A stretch of 64,000 nt of DNA from the NCBI RefSeq assembly GCF_003334855.1, contig NZ_QOWE01000012.1, positions 168,323 through 232,322 of the forward strand, written 5' to 3'. A program made the translations under genes and the position numbers. The notes under the pieces were generated by a model. It was not told the DNA's origin and searched no databases. It saw only the letters and a program-made list of their open reading frames with translations. Shown here piece by piece: positions 36,011 through 44,809 of this stretch; the first letter of the stretch is position 1; every line of letters starts with the position of its first letter. This stretch comes from Larkinella punicea. Its GTDB lineage: Bacteria; Bacteroidota; Bacteroidia; Cytophagales; Spirosomataceae.

Positions 36011-36032
36011 AGTGATTCAGGAAAGGCAGCAC

Positions 36033-36755
36033 TCAGGCTGCCACTAGTTTTTGAAGATAAGCCGGATAGTTTTTACCGTCGCCATCGCCGTGGGTAATGC
36101 TGTCACCGAAGCAGACGATGCGGTTTTTCACCAATTGACGCTGCACCAGAAACGTGTAAAGGGCCACGGCCATCGTCCGATAACCCTCCGCAGTGGGATG
36201 AATACCATCGGTTTTGTTGCTGTTGGCTTCGTTTTTCAGCAAGCTGTTCGCTTCCAGACCAATGTTCCCTACGGTTTCAAAAATATGGTGCATATCCAGC
36301 AAAGGCAGTTTGTTGTCCGAAGCTACTTTCCGAATGACGTCATTCATCGCCTTTTTTCGCGCAGTATGTCCCTGGGGCTGGTAAAATGCCGGATCATGAC
36401 GGGTCATCAGGTACGGTTCATACACCGGCAGAATCGTCATGAGCGCGACCTGACTCCGGATTGCGAGCAATTTGGAACAGATCGTCCGCATGTTTTGCTC
36501 ATAAGTGGGCAATGGAAGGAACTTTTTGCTGTTCACGTCGTTGGTTCCGGCCATCAGAATGGTCAGCTCGGGCCGCTGCGCCAGGCAATCCTTCTCGATC
36601 CGGGCCAGCAAATCGACGGTATTATTCCCGCCAACCCCCGCGTTGATCACCACCGGATTGGATTCAGCGGTTTTTGACGCACTGCTGTCAGACAATGACT
36701 TGCCGAGAAAAGGGGCCACGACCAGGGTACTTTGCAAAAACGTTCGACGCTGCAT
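36033..36755 (-). CDS. SGNH/GDSL hydrolase with circularly permuted fold
   Basis: The 240-residue protein contains all four SGNH blocks, but in the order II, III, V, I. Block II is at 36-45 (VINAGVGGNN), block III at 70-73 (GTND, Asn72), block V at 183-187 (DGIHP, His186), and the Ser block CFGDSITHGDG (Ser219) lies near the C terminus. In ordinary members the Ser block opens the domain. The first helix after Ser (NYPAYLQKL) is the last secondary structure here, and the chain begins where the next strand would. A Tat-like start (MQRRTFLQSTLVVAPFLG) suggests export. Such enzymes are often carbohydrate esterases; its locus position fits deacetylation of an imported glycan. Confidence 0.85.
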   Translation of the reverse strand: MQRRTFLQSTLVVAPFLGKSLSDSSASKTAESNPVVINAGVGGNNTVDLLARIEKDCLAQRPELTILMAGTNDVNSKKFLPLPTYEQNMRTICSKLLAIRSQVALMTILPVYEPYLMTRHDPAFYQPQGHTARKKAMNDVIRKVASDNKLPLLDMHHIFETVGNIGLEANSLLKNEANSNKTDGIHPTAEGYRTMAVALYTFLVQRQLVKNRIVCFGDSITHGDGDGKNYPAYLQKLVAA

Positions 36756-36825
36756 GATTTAGAAGTTTACGGTTTTCAGTTTACGGTGGCTGACGCGTTT
36801 TTTTTCATCCCCCTCTTCATTATAG

Positions 36826-36960
36826 CACTTTCGCTTTTTGCCCCTAAATCCCCTAAAGGGGACTTTTAGCATCCGGATTAGGCTGTGTCCAAGTCCCCTT
36901 TAGGGGATTTAGGGGCAAAAAGCGAAAGTGCAATGAATTATCAGACGTAAGTCCTACATT
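36826..36960. repeat. Long-hairpin repeat element, copy 2
   Basis: A long hairpin (36826-36930) with stem TAAATCCCCTAAAGGGGA is followed by the flank CAATGAATTATCAGACGTAA (continuing to 36960), the reverse complement of copy 1's left flank. The loop lies in the same orientation as in copy 1. The element lies between the SusD and SGNH genes. Confidence 0.85.
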
Positions 36961-37015
36961 ATTAACTATTGATTTTCAACTGTAAACCGAAAACCGTATA
37001 CCGTAAACCGTAAAA

Positions 37016-38446
37016 TCAATACCCCGGATTCTGCTCCAGCCGGGGGTTAACATCGCGTTCCGTTTGGGGAATGGGGAACAGATAATGGTGTTCGGCCACG
37101 GTAATCGTCGGGTTCTGGGCTTTCATGGCACTGATCAGGCGTTTCGTCCGGGACAGGTCATACCAGCGGTGGCCTTCAAACGCCAGTTCCAGCCGTCGCT
37201 CCAGCAACACACTGTCCCGAAACTGGGCCTGCGTCAGGTTCGGGGTCAGATTGGGTAAACCGGCCCGGTTGCGAATGCGGTTGATGGCGGCATAAGCCTC
37301 GGCGTTGTTGGCACCCAGCTCGTTCAGTGCTTCGGCATACATCAGCAGCACATCCGGGTAACGAATGATCGGATAATTATTCCCGCCATCCGAGTTGCTG
37401 GTGGCAGCCGGGTCCAGGTATTTGTAGACGTAACACGGAAACAGGACGCTGGCCGGGGCCGCCGGGGTGCTGGTGGCCGAATAAAGTCTCAGGGTAACAT
37501 TCCGGCGTTTGTCATCGTCGCGGTAGGCTTTGTACAGATTTTCGGTGGCGGGGTCATCGCCAAAACCAGCTACGCCGTTGACGCGGTCAAAATTGGGGCG
37601 CATGTAGCCCTGCATCCAACTGCCTTCTCCAAAACCACCACTCAGGGCCTGCACTTCGAAGACGGCTTCTTTGCCGTTTTTGTTGGCGATCAGAAAGGCC
37701 TCGGCAAAGTTGGCCCACAAATCGTATTGACCCGAATCGATTACCTCTTTCGCCTTGGCGGCAGCCTTCGCCCAGTCCTGACGGGTCAGATACACTTTCG
37801 CCAGAAAGGCGGTTGCGGCTCCTTTCGTCGCCCGGCCCCGATCTGCTCCGGTGTAGGATGCCGGCAATACGGTTTCGGCTTCCGTAAAATCCTGAACGAT
37901 CAGCGTATAGACCTCATCTACCGACGCCCGCGCCACGCTCAGGTCATTCAGCGAGGTGGTTTCAGTGGTCATGATCGGCACGCCCCCGAACAGCCGGACC
38001 AGCGTGAAGTAATAAAAACCGCGCATAAACTTCGCTTCGGCCATGTAGCGGGCTTTCAGGGCTTCATCCATCGGAATGGCCGGTAGGCGGATGATGACCG
38101 CGTTGGCCCGGTTGATGGCGGAATAGACCGTCGACCAAATCGCCTGAAACGTGTTGGTGGCCGGGGTAAACGTGTATTTGTCGAGGTCGTTTTTCGGCTG
38201 GTTTGCGGTGGAGCGGCCATTGCCCCACTCGGCATCGTCGGTGGCCTGATCCTGCAAAATCCACATCACCTGAGCATACAGGTTCTGGGTATTCAGCGGG
38301 TCATACACCGCACTGACGGCGGCTTTGGCATCGTCGGCGTTTTTATAAAAATTCGCGGGCGTAAAATTCGATTCGGGCTTCTGGTCCAGCACTTCACAGG
38401 ACGTCATCAGGCCGATCAGGCAGAGAAGGATTAGGTGTTTTTTCAT
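37016..38446 (-). CDS. RagB/SusD family nutrient-uptake outer membrane lipoprotein
   Basis: The 476-residue product has a lipoprotein signal peptide (LILLCLIGLMTSC, Cys17). The body is the helical TPR-like SusD scaffold: TPANFYKNADDAKAAVSAVY, AEAKFMRGFYYFTLVRLFGG and, near the end, YPDVLLMYAEALNELGANNA and LELAFEGHRWYDLSR. SusD proteins cap the SusC channel at the cell surface and bind the substrate. The gene starts 4 bp after the SusC gene ends. No glycoside hydrolase gene is adjacent. Confidence 0.95.
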   Translation of the reverse strand: MKKHLILLCLIGLMTSCEVLDQKPESNFTPANFYKNADDAKAAVSAVYDPLNTQNLYAQVMWILQDQATDDAEWGNGRSTANQPKNDLDKYTFTPATNTFQAIWSTVYSAINRANAVIIRLPAIPMDEALKARYMAEAKFMRGFYYFTLVRLFGGVPIMTTETTSLNDLSVARASVDEVYTLIVQDFTEAETVLPASYTGADRGRATKGAATAFLAKVYLTRQDWAKAAAKAKEVIDSGQYDLWANFAEAFLIANKNGKEAVFEVQALSGGFGEGSWMQGYMRPNFDRVNGVAGFGDDPATENLYKAYRDDDKRRNVTLRLYSATSTPAAPASVLFPCYVYKYLDPAATSNSDGGNNYPIIRYPDVLLMYAEALNELGANNAEAYAAINRIRNRAGLPNLTPNLTQAQFRDSVLLERRLELAFEGHRWYDLSRTKRLISAMKAQNPTITVAEHHYLFPIPQTERDVNPRLEQNPGY

Positions 38447-38450
38447 AGTG

Positions 38451-41400
38451 TTAAAATCCTACGTTAAGTCCGAATAGAAGGGTTTTGGCTGCGGGGTAGC
38501 TGGCGTAGTCGAAGCCCTGGCTCCGGCTGTCCTGACCAAATCGGTTTACTTCCGGATCATACCCCGAATAGTTGGTCCAGGTCAGGTAGTTCTGCGCCGT
38601 TGCATACACCCGTACCGACTGGATTTTCAGCCCCTTGAGCACCGATGCCGGTAAATTGTACGCCAGTTGAATATTCTTCAGCCGCAGGTACGACCCATCT
38701 TCAATTTGCCGGGTCGACACGCGGTTGGCGGGTCGGGTGGTCGAAGCCCGTGGGATGTCGGTATTGGTGTTGGTGGGCGTCCAGCGGTTCAGCATATCCC
38801 GGCTCTGGTTGCTGGTGGCGTTCAGGTATTCCAGTTCATAGCGGTTGGCATTCAAAATGCTGTTTCCGTAAACGCCCTGAAAGAAGGCCGTCAGTTCCAA
38901 GCCCTTGTACGAGAACGTGTTGCTGATTCCGCCGATAAACTTGGGCTGCGCCCGGCCAATGATCGTCCGGTCGTTGTCGTCGATTTTTTTATCGCCGTTC
39001 AGATCCAGGTATTTGCGATCACCCGGTTTTCGGGCCTGCGGATCGGCCAGGGCGGTCAGTTCATCCGTGGTTTGGTACAGGCCGTTGGTCACGTAGCCGA
39101 AGAAAGATCCCAGGGGTTCGCCCACCCGAATGATCCCGGAATTCAGGCCCTGGCCAATGTTGGCGACACTCCCGGCAAAAATCTGGGGTGCCCCGCCAAT
39201 GTCGAGCACCTTGTTGCGGTTGAGGGCAAAGTTAAAATCGGTATTCCATTTGAAGGCCCCCACCAGATTGCGCGACGAGATACTGAGTTCGATCCCCTTG
39301 TTCTCTACTTTCCCGAGGTTTTTAATGGCACTCGAAAAACCCGACGTACTCGGAACCGTTACATTCAGCAACAGGTCTTTTGTCCGTTTCAGGTAGGCAT
39401 CGGCGGTCAGGGTAATGCGGTCATTCAGCAAACCGACGTCTACGCCCACATCAGCCTGCGACGTGGTTTCCCACGACAGATCCGGGTTGGCAATCTGGTT
39501 CGGTCCCAGTCCCGTCGAAACCGTATTCCCGAGCACGTAGTTCTGGGTTCCCAGCAGCGAATACGACGGATAGTTGCCAATCCCGTCCTGGTTGCCGGTT
39601 GTACCGTAGGTCATTCGAAGCTTCAGATCACTGACCACCGCATTGTTCTTCAGAAAGGCTTCCTCCGAAACCCGCCAGGCCAGGGCCGCCGAGGGGAAAT
39701 AGCCAAATCGGTTGTTCGCGCCAAACCGGGAAGAACCGTCGGTCCGGAACGAAGCCGTCAGCAGGTATTTGTCTTTGTAGCCGTAATTCAACCGCGCCAG
39801 GTAGGATTGCAACCCCCAGGTGCCGATGCTCGATTCGGGCGTCAACGGCACGGAACCGGAGGCCAGGTTACTCGAACCCAGGTTGTCGTTCACAAAATTA
39901 CGCGCCTGCGCCCGGTTGGCTTCCGTCCGGCTGGCCTGCTGCGTATAGCCGATCAGGGCCGTTACGTTGTGGTCGTTGTTGAAAGTGCGGGTGTAGGTCA
40001 GCAGGTTTTCGTTGAGCCACGTAATGGCCTGTGAGTTAAAGATCGCAGCCGAGCCACCCTGAGCCAGACCACTCGAAACCGAGCGGGGCAGATACGAATC
40101 CTGTTTTTGCAAAATCCCGTCAATCCCCAGCGACACGCGCAGGCTCAGTCCGTCAATGATCTGGTAATCACCGAAAACACTCCCAAAAACGCGGTAGGCA
40201 GTATTGCGGTTTTTGTTGTCACGGGCCAGTGCAACCGGGTTGTCGGCAGTAAAAACCAGTGCCGGATTCGTCAGCAGATAGGAACCGTCGGCGTTCCGGA
40301 CTGGCAGAATGGGCGGAAACTGGAGGGCGGCCATCGTCACCAGACCGGCACTGCCCAAATCGCCGTCCGAGCGGGCCTGGTTGGTCACGGTGCGGTTGAC
40401 GGTCAGACTGTTGCCGATTTTGATTTTATTGGTCAGCTTGCGGTCCAGATTGACCCGAAACGAATACCGGTCGAAATCCGAATTGACAATCACGCCATTT
40501 TGTTTGAAATAACCGCCCGCAATGGCATACTGCGTTTTTTCATCTCCTCCGCTGATCGAAAGCTGGTAGTTGGCAATCGGGGCCTGCCGGAAAATCTCAT
40601 CCTGCCAGTCGGTGCCTTCGCCAAACGCGTCGACCTGCGCGGGGGTATACACCGCCGGACGGCCTTCGTTCGTGTTGGCGTCGTTGACAAACTGGGCGTA
40701 TTCCCGCCCGTTCATAACCGGGTATTTCCGGCGTACATTCTGAATTCCGTAATAGGTATCGAAGGTGATGGTCGATTTGCCGGCCTTTCCCCGTTTCGTC
40801 GTGATGATCACCACACCGTTCGCGCCCCGCGACCCGTAAATGGCCGTGGAAGACGCATCTTTCAGCACCGAAATCGACTCGATGTCGCTGGGGTTGAGCG
40901 TACTGAGCACGTTGAAACTCGACCCGGAATTGGCTCCATCGTTTTTGAAGGGAATACCGTCGATGACATACAGCGGCTCGTTGTCGCCCTGAATCGAGTT
41001 GCCACCCCGGATGCGGATGCTGGTCGAGCCGCCCGGTGCGCCCGAGTTCTGGGTAATCTGGACGCCAGCCGCCCGGCCCTGCAACGCCTGATCGAGCGAC
41101 GTGACGGCCACTTTGCGAATTTCTTCCACCGGAACCGTTGCCACGGCCCCCGTCAGATCGCTCTTCCTGACCTGACCGTAGCCGACCACCACCACCTCAT
41201 TCAGCGATTTCGTATCCGGCACCAGTTGAATATCGATCACGGAGCGGTTTTGCACCAACTGCTCCTGACTCACGTAACCCACAAAGCTGTAAACCAGCGC
41301 GGTAGCGTCGTCGGGAATGCTCAGTTGATAACGACCCTGAACATCGGTCGTCGTTCCGCGTGAGGTACCTTTCACCACCACACTGACGCCGGGCAGCCCT

Positions 41401-41927
41401 TCGCCGGTTTCGCTCGTGACCCGTCCGGTTATCCGCACATCGGCCCGAGTCGTTTCAATCGGTTGAATGGTCGACAGACTCATCAGGCCATCCAGCGAAA
41501 CGGGGCCGGTTCCGGCGGTAGCGGATGTGGCGGCAACGGGTACACTGATCGTTGACCGCTCGTTTTTGGGCGGCATAATCAGATACGCCCCGGAGCGCAG
41601 TTTTTTAAACCGCATCCCGTATTTCTTCAACAAAAGATTGAGATTGGTTTCCAGTCGGGCATTGAGGTTGAGCGGTTCAGCCGGGCTCAGGTGACGCGCC
41701 ACGACCGATTCTTCGAATAAAATATCGACGCCGTAATAGTCCTTCAATTGCAACAGAGTGTTTTTCAGCGGCTGGCTCACCCCAATTGTGGGCGTGGTTT
41801 TCCCGGACTGGGCGTGGTCGGTCTGCTGGGATGTTCGAACGAAAGCCAGCGTCTGCGCTACGGCGTGGCCATAACCGACACTGAGCAACCAGCCAGTGGC
41901 CAGTGCAAGCGGTATTGCTTTTCTCAT
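38451..41927 (-). CDS. STN-containing SusC/RagA TonB-linked outer membrane protein
   Basis: The 1,158-residue protein has a signal peptide, then an STN domain (about 45-115: LLQLKDYYGVDILFEES). It is followed by a carboxypeptidase-regulatory-like domain (ITGRVTSETGEGLPGVSVVV), the SusC signature (LNEVVVVGYGQVRKSDLTGA), a plug and a 22-strand barrel. The STN domain is the part that contacts a FecR-type anti-sigma factor, so this transporter is expected to sense and signal as well as import. The gene overlaps FecR by 4 bp (ATGA). Confidence 0.95.
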   Translation of the reverse strand: MRKAIPLALATGWLLSVGYGHAVAQTLAFVRTSQQTDHAQSGKTTPTIGVSQPLKNTLLQLKDYYGVDILFEESVVARHLSPAEPLNLNARLETNLNLLLKKYGMRFKKLRSGAYLIMPPKNERSTISVPVAATSATAGTGPVSLDGLMSLSTIQPIETTRADVRITGRVTSETGEGLPGVSVVVKGTSRGTTTDVQGRYQLSIPDDATALVYSFVGYVSQEQLVQNRSVIDIQLVPDTKSLNEVVVVGYGQVRKSDLTGAVATVPVEEIRKVAVTSLDQALQGRAAGVQITQNSGAPGGSTSIRIRGGNSIQGDNEPLYVIDGIPFKNDGANSGSSFNVLSTLNPSDIESISVLKDASSTAIYGSRGANGVVIITTKRGKAGKSTITFDTYYGIQNVRRKYPVMNGREYAQFVNDANTNEGRPAVYTPAQVDAFGEGTDWQDEIFRQAPIANYQLSISGGDEKTQYAIAGGYFKQNGVIVNSDFDRYSFRVNLDRKLTNKIKIGNSLTVNRTVTNQARSDGDLGSAGLVTMAALQFPPILPVRNADGSYLLTNPALVFTADNPVALARDNKNRNTAYRVFGSVFGDYQIIDGLSLRVSLGIDGILQKQDSYLPRSVSSGLAQGGSAAIFNSQAITWLNENLLTYTRTFNNDHNVTALIGYTQQASRTEANRAQARNFVNDNLGSSNLASGSVPLTPESSIGTWGLQSYLARLNYGYKDKYLLTASFRTDGSSRFGANNRFGYFPSAALAWRVSEEAFLKNNAVVSDLKLRMTYGTTGNQDGIGNYPSYSLLGTQNYVLGNTVSTGLGPNQIANPDLSWETTSQADVGVDVGLLNDRITLTADAYLKRTKDLLLNVTVPSTSGFSSAIKNLGKVENKGIELSISSRNLVGAFKWNTDFNFALNRNKVLDIGGAPQIFAGSVANIGQGLNSGIIRVGEPLGSFFGYVTNGLYQTTDELTALADPQARKPGDRKYLDLNGDKKIDDNDRTIIGRAQPKFIGGISNTFSYKGLELTAFFQGVYGNSILNANRYELEYLNATSNQSRDMLNRWTPTNTNTDIPRASTTRPANRVSTRQIEDGSYLRLKNIQLAYNLPASVLKGLKIQSVRVYATAQNYLTWTNYSGYDPEVNRFGQDSRSQGFDYASYPAAKTLLFGLNVGF

Positions 41928-42943
41928 TGGGTAATTGGGATTTCGGTAGGGGTTGAAAAAATGAGATTCTGGTCGCGGTGGCTGAGTTTCAGGTCCAGCA
42001 ATTCGGCAAGTGCCTCGGCCAGTTCGTCGGAGGAACCGGCGCGGATCGTTCCCGTCAGCGTTCGGCGGGCGAGGGCCGGATCGGCAAGCTGCGCATTGAC
42101 ACCAAAAACCGCCCGAATCTGGCGCACCACCTCGCGCAGGGAGGTATTGTTGAAACTAAACAACCGGTAGCGCCAATGGGCAAAGCGGTTGGTGTCGGCC
42201 TGCTGCTGCAAGCTTAAGGCCCCTTTTTCGTCGAGCCGCGCCCAGTCGCCGGGTTTCATCAGCAGGTTTTGCGCCGGTTGATTGGCGGTTTTATAGTGGA
42301 GGTTGACTTTCCCCCGCTTTAACACCACTTCGGCGTGGGCGGCCCGGCTTCGTACCGAAAACTCCGTCCCCAACACCTCTACCTCCAGGCCATCAGTTGC
42401 CTGAACGACAAAGGGTTGGTGCGTGGAAAGGTGCTTTACGTCAAAAACCGCATCGCCTTTCAGGGCTACCCGCCGGGAAAACCAGCCGTAGCCCATCCGG
42501 GGCAGTTGCAGGGACGAGTTGCTGTTGAGGGCCACCGTGGAGCCATCGGGCAGGCTCAGCGAACGGAGTTGGTAGGCGTTGGTCGTAATGGTCTGGTAGA
42601 AAAGAGGTTCCCGAAAAAACCAGCCACCAGCCAGCAGGATGAACGTGAGAGAAGCCGCGATCAGCCAGCGGCCCGGATGCCAGAACGGGCGGGGTTCCTG
42701 CGGCAGCGGTCGGATCAACCGCGCCGGTGTTTCGTCCGGATTGTCGAGCCGTTGCCGGAACTGGTCGAGGTGATGGGCGAAATCGGGGGCGTACTGCGGA
42801 AAGCTCCGCTCCCATTCGTCCAGCCACTGAAAATACGTTTCCCGGCTGGTCGGGCGCGTCAGCCATTCGCCGATCACTTTCTGCTGGACCGACGTGGCCT
42901 GACCGGCAAAGTACGTAAACAACAATTCTTTGGTAGGTTCCAT
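41924..42943 (-). CDS. FecR family anti-sigma factor
   Basis: The 339-residue protein has an N-terminal FecR-type segment (LFTYFAGQATSVQQKVIGEW), a transmembrane helix (LIAASLTFILLAGGWFF) and a FecR domain (about 125-210, beginning with SLPDGSTVALNSNSSLQL). The C-terminal region is the STN-like contact domain (FNNTSLREVVRQIRAVFGVN). It transmits the SusC signal across the inner membrane to the sigma factor encoded 22 bp upstream. Confidence 0.93.
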   Translation of the reverse strand: MEPTKELLFTYFAGQATSVQQKVIGEWLTRPTSRETYFQWLDEWERSFPQYAPDFAHHLDQFRQRLDNPDETPARLIRPLPQEPRPFWHPGRWLIAASLTFILLAGGWFFREPLFYQTITTNAYQLRSLSLPDGSTVALNSNSSLQLPRMGYGWFSRRVALKGDAVFDVKHLSTHQPFVVQATDGLEVEVLGTEFSVRSRAAHAEVVLKRGKVNLHYKTANQPAQNLLMKPGDWARLDEKGALSLQQQADTNRFAHWRYRLFSFNNTSLREVVRQIRAVFGVNAQLADPALARRTLTGTIRAGSSDELAEALAELLDLKLSHRDQNLIFSTPTEIPITQ

Positions 42944-42965
42944 GATGAGGTGTATATCGTTGAGG

Positions 42966-43646
42966 CTACGCGAAAACCGTCAGCAGAAGCAGCCCATAGC
43001 TAATCAGTTTCTGGTTTCGGAGAAATTGCCGAACCGTTGAAATGGCCTGTAGCAAGTGGTTTTCGACGGTTTTCGGGGAAAGCGTCATCTCGCTGGCAAT
43101 TTCCTTGTAGGATTTTCCTTCGAACCGGCTCAACAAAAACACGCGTTGCCGCTGGGGCGACAGTTGCTGAACGGCCTGTTCGAGGGCGCGGTACAGTTCG
43201 TCCTGTTGCAACAACCGGTCGGGCTGCATGGCGTCCTGATCGGGCTGGTCGAGGTCGTCGGGAAGGGGTTCCTGGCGGCTCAGTTCCCACCGCAGGCTGT
43301 TGTAGGCCCGGTTGCGCACGGCCTGGTAGAGATACGCCCGGTACGAGCCCTTGATCTGTTTGTAGAGTTCTTTCTGGTAGAAGGTATAGAACAGATCCGC
43401 GACCACATCTTCGGCCACCTGCCGGTCGTAGACAAACCGGATGGCGTGGCTGCACAGGGGCGCGAAATACTGGCGAAAGAGCAGTTCACAACCGAGTTTC
43501 GGGTCGGTAGCAAAGGCATTGCGGATGAACAACTCGCTGTCGGCACTCACCGGAACCGGAGGTACGACATCGCTCCTGAGCAGGGGCGGTGGGCCGCCGG
43601 GGATTGGGTCAGGAGAGGGCCGGAATGGAAACGCGTTGGCTGGCAT
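42966..43646 (-). CDS. RNA polymerase ECF sigma factor (Bacteroidota family)
   Basis: The 226-residue protein has sigma region 2 (LLFRQYFAPLCSHAIRFVYD, then EDVVADLFYTFY) and sigma region 4 (VQQLSPQRQRVFLLSRFEGK, then EIASEMTLSPKTVENHLLQA). The N terminus has about 45 Pro-rich residues ahead of region 2. With the downstream FecR and STN-SusC genes it forms the standard surface-signalling cascade that turns on this uptake locus. It heads the operon. Confidence 0.92.
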   Translation of the reverse strand: MPANAFPFRPSPDPIPGGPPPLLRSDVVPPVPVSADSELFIRNAFATDPKLGCELLFRQYFAPLCSHAIRFVYDRQVAEDVVADLFYTFYQKELYKQIKGSYRAYLYQAVRNRAYNSLRWELSRQEPLPDDLDQPDQDAMQPDRLLQQDELYRALEQAVQQLSPQRQRVFLLSRFEGKSYKEIASEMTLSPKTVENHLLQAISTVRQFLRNQKLISYGLLLLTVFA

Positions 43647-43790
43647 CGATCAAAGGGTCTGGTACAGTGAAGACAAGTTAGTACCAAAAATCCCCCAATC
43701 GATTTTTATTTTTTATGCTTAAAATGCAAAAAAGAGTCCATACAAGGTGACGATACGCGTTCTGCCGCCGTCTAATACCTAATATTATTG

Positions 43791-44258
43791 ATGGCTATGC
43801 CGAACACCTACACCCAGCTCTACATCCAGACGGTTTTTGCGGTCAAACACCGTCATGGCCTGATTCGGGTCGAATCGAAAGAAGATCTGTATCGCTATAT
43901 GACCGGGATTGTCCAGAATCAGGGGCATAAAATCCTTGCGATCAATGGAATGCCCGATCACGTTCATGTTTTTTTGGGTCTGAATCCGAACCAGGCGATT
44001 TCGGCGCTCCTGCAAGACCTGAAAGGGGATTCTTCCAAATGGATGAATGATCAGCGTTTAACGAAAGGCCGTTTCGAGTGGCAGTCGGGTTACGGCGCTT
44101 TTTCGTACGGACAATCTCAAATCGACCGTGTGGTGCGTTACATTAAAAATCAGGAAGAGCATCACCGTACGATGACGTTTCTGGAAGAGTATACCACCTT
44201 CCTGCAAAAGTTCAATGTACCTTTCGACGCGCGGTATATTTTCAAAGCGGTAGAATAA
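43791..44258 (+). CDS. HUH transposase (IS200/RAYT-type)
   Basis: The 155-residue protein (start at ATG 43791, or the ATG at 43797) has the HUH motif in MPDHVHVFLG and a catalytic Tyr candidate in SQIDRVVRYIKNQEEHH. GRFEWQSGYGAFSYGQSQ is a family segment. Y1 HUH enzymes cut and join single-stranded DNA at hairpins. Directly downstream lies a dense array of palindromic hairpins, as expected for a REP-associated tyrosine transposase (RAYT) rather than a mobile IS200. No terminal insertion-sequence ends were seen. Confidence 0.8.
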   Translation: MAMPNTYTQLYIQTVFAVKHRHGLIRVESKEDLYRYMTGIVQNQGHKILAINGMPDHVHVFLGLNPNQAISALLQDLKGDSSKWMNDQRLTKGRFEWQSGYGAFSYGQSQIDRVVRYIKNQEEHHRTMTFLEEYTTFLQKFNVPFDARYIFKAVE

Positions 44259-44281
44259 AATTAATGAGATGGTAATTTTCC

Positions 44282-44701
44282 CGTCGCGTTAGCGACGAAA
44301 TGTTTGTAGCAACCCGATCGTCTCAACATGTCCACGGTCGCGTAGCGACCCAATGTTTGTAGAAAACCATCTCCCCGAAATCTCCGGTCGCGTAGCGACC
44401 GAACCAATCGGGCCAACACATCAGCAAAAAATGGTTTCGTCGCTACGCGACTCAGTTCTGGCGGGGCAGGGCTTCTTCTACAAACATTGGGTCGCTAACG
44501 CGACCGATCATCCAAACGCCCCGACCCCCGTCGCGTTAGCGACCCAATGTTTGTAGCAACCCGATCATCTCGGTATATCCGCGGTCGCGTAGCGACCCAA
44601 TGTTTGTAGAAAACGAACCATCTCCCCGAAATCTCCGGTCGCGTAGCGACCGAACCAACTTGCCCTGCTGCTATCAACAAACATTTCGTCGCCAACGCGA
44701 C
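44282..44701. repeat. REP-like hairpin array beside the HUH transposase
   Basis: Nine palindromes are visible. Three have the GGTCGCGTAGCGACC stem with the tail orientation of the plus strand or no tail (44336-44350, 44386-44400, 44583-44597), with a fourth at 44637-44651. Variants are at 44282-44297 and 44530-44543. Inverted units are at 44439-44451, 44490-44505 and 44688-44701. Most are followed by the tail AATGTTTGTAG or preceded by its complement. Two blocks, from about 44283 and 44530, are near copies offset by 247 bp. Confidence 0.9.
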
Positions 44702-44758
44702 CGGCACTGGATTATGATCAATCATTGCTGAATTTACGTTGACAAACCAATCTGAAAC

Positions 44759-44790
44759 AAAAAACGCCCGACTTCATCAGCCGGGCGTTT
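44759..44790 (-). terminator. Rho-independent terminator of clpB
   Basis: AAACGCCCG (44762-44770) pairs perfectly with CGGGCGTTT (44782-44790). On the minus strand the stem ends in a run of six T. It lies 20 bp past the clpB stop codon. Confidence 0.85.
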
Positions 44791-44809
44791 CCAATCCATT
44801 CCCCGCGCG

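Noticed and set aside
43791..44258. Complete mobile IS200/IS605 element
   Set aside because: No TnpB gene and no obvious left and right ends were seen; the REP array argues for a RAYT.
44282..44701. CRISPR array
   Set aside because: The repeats are short palindromes in both orientations with uneven spacing and no cas genes; they fit REP-type hairpins.
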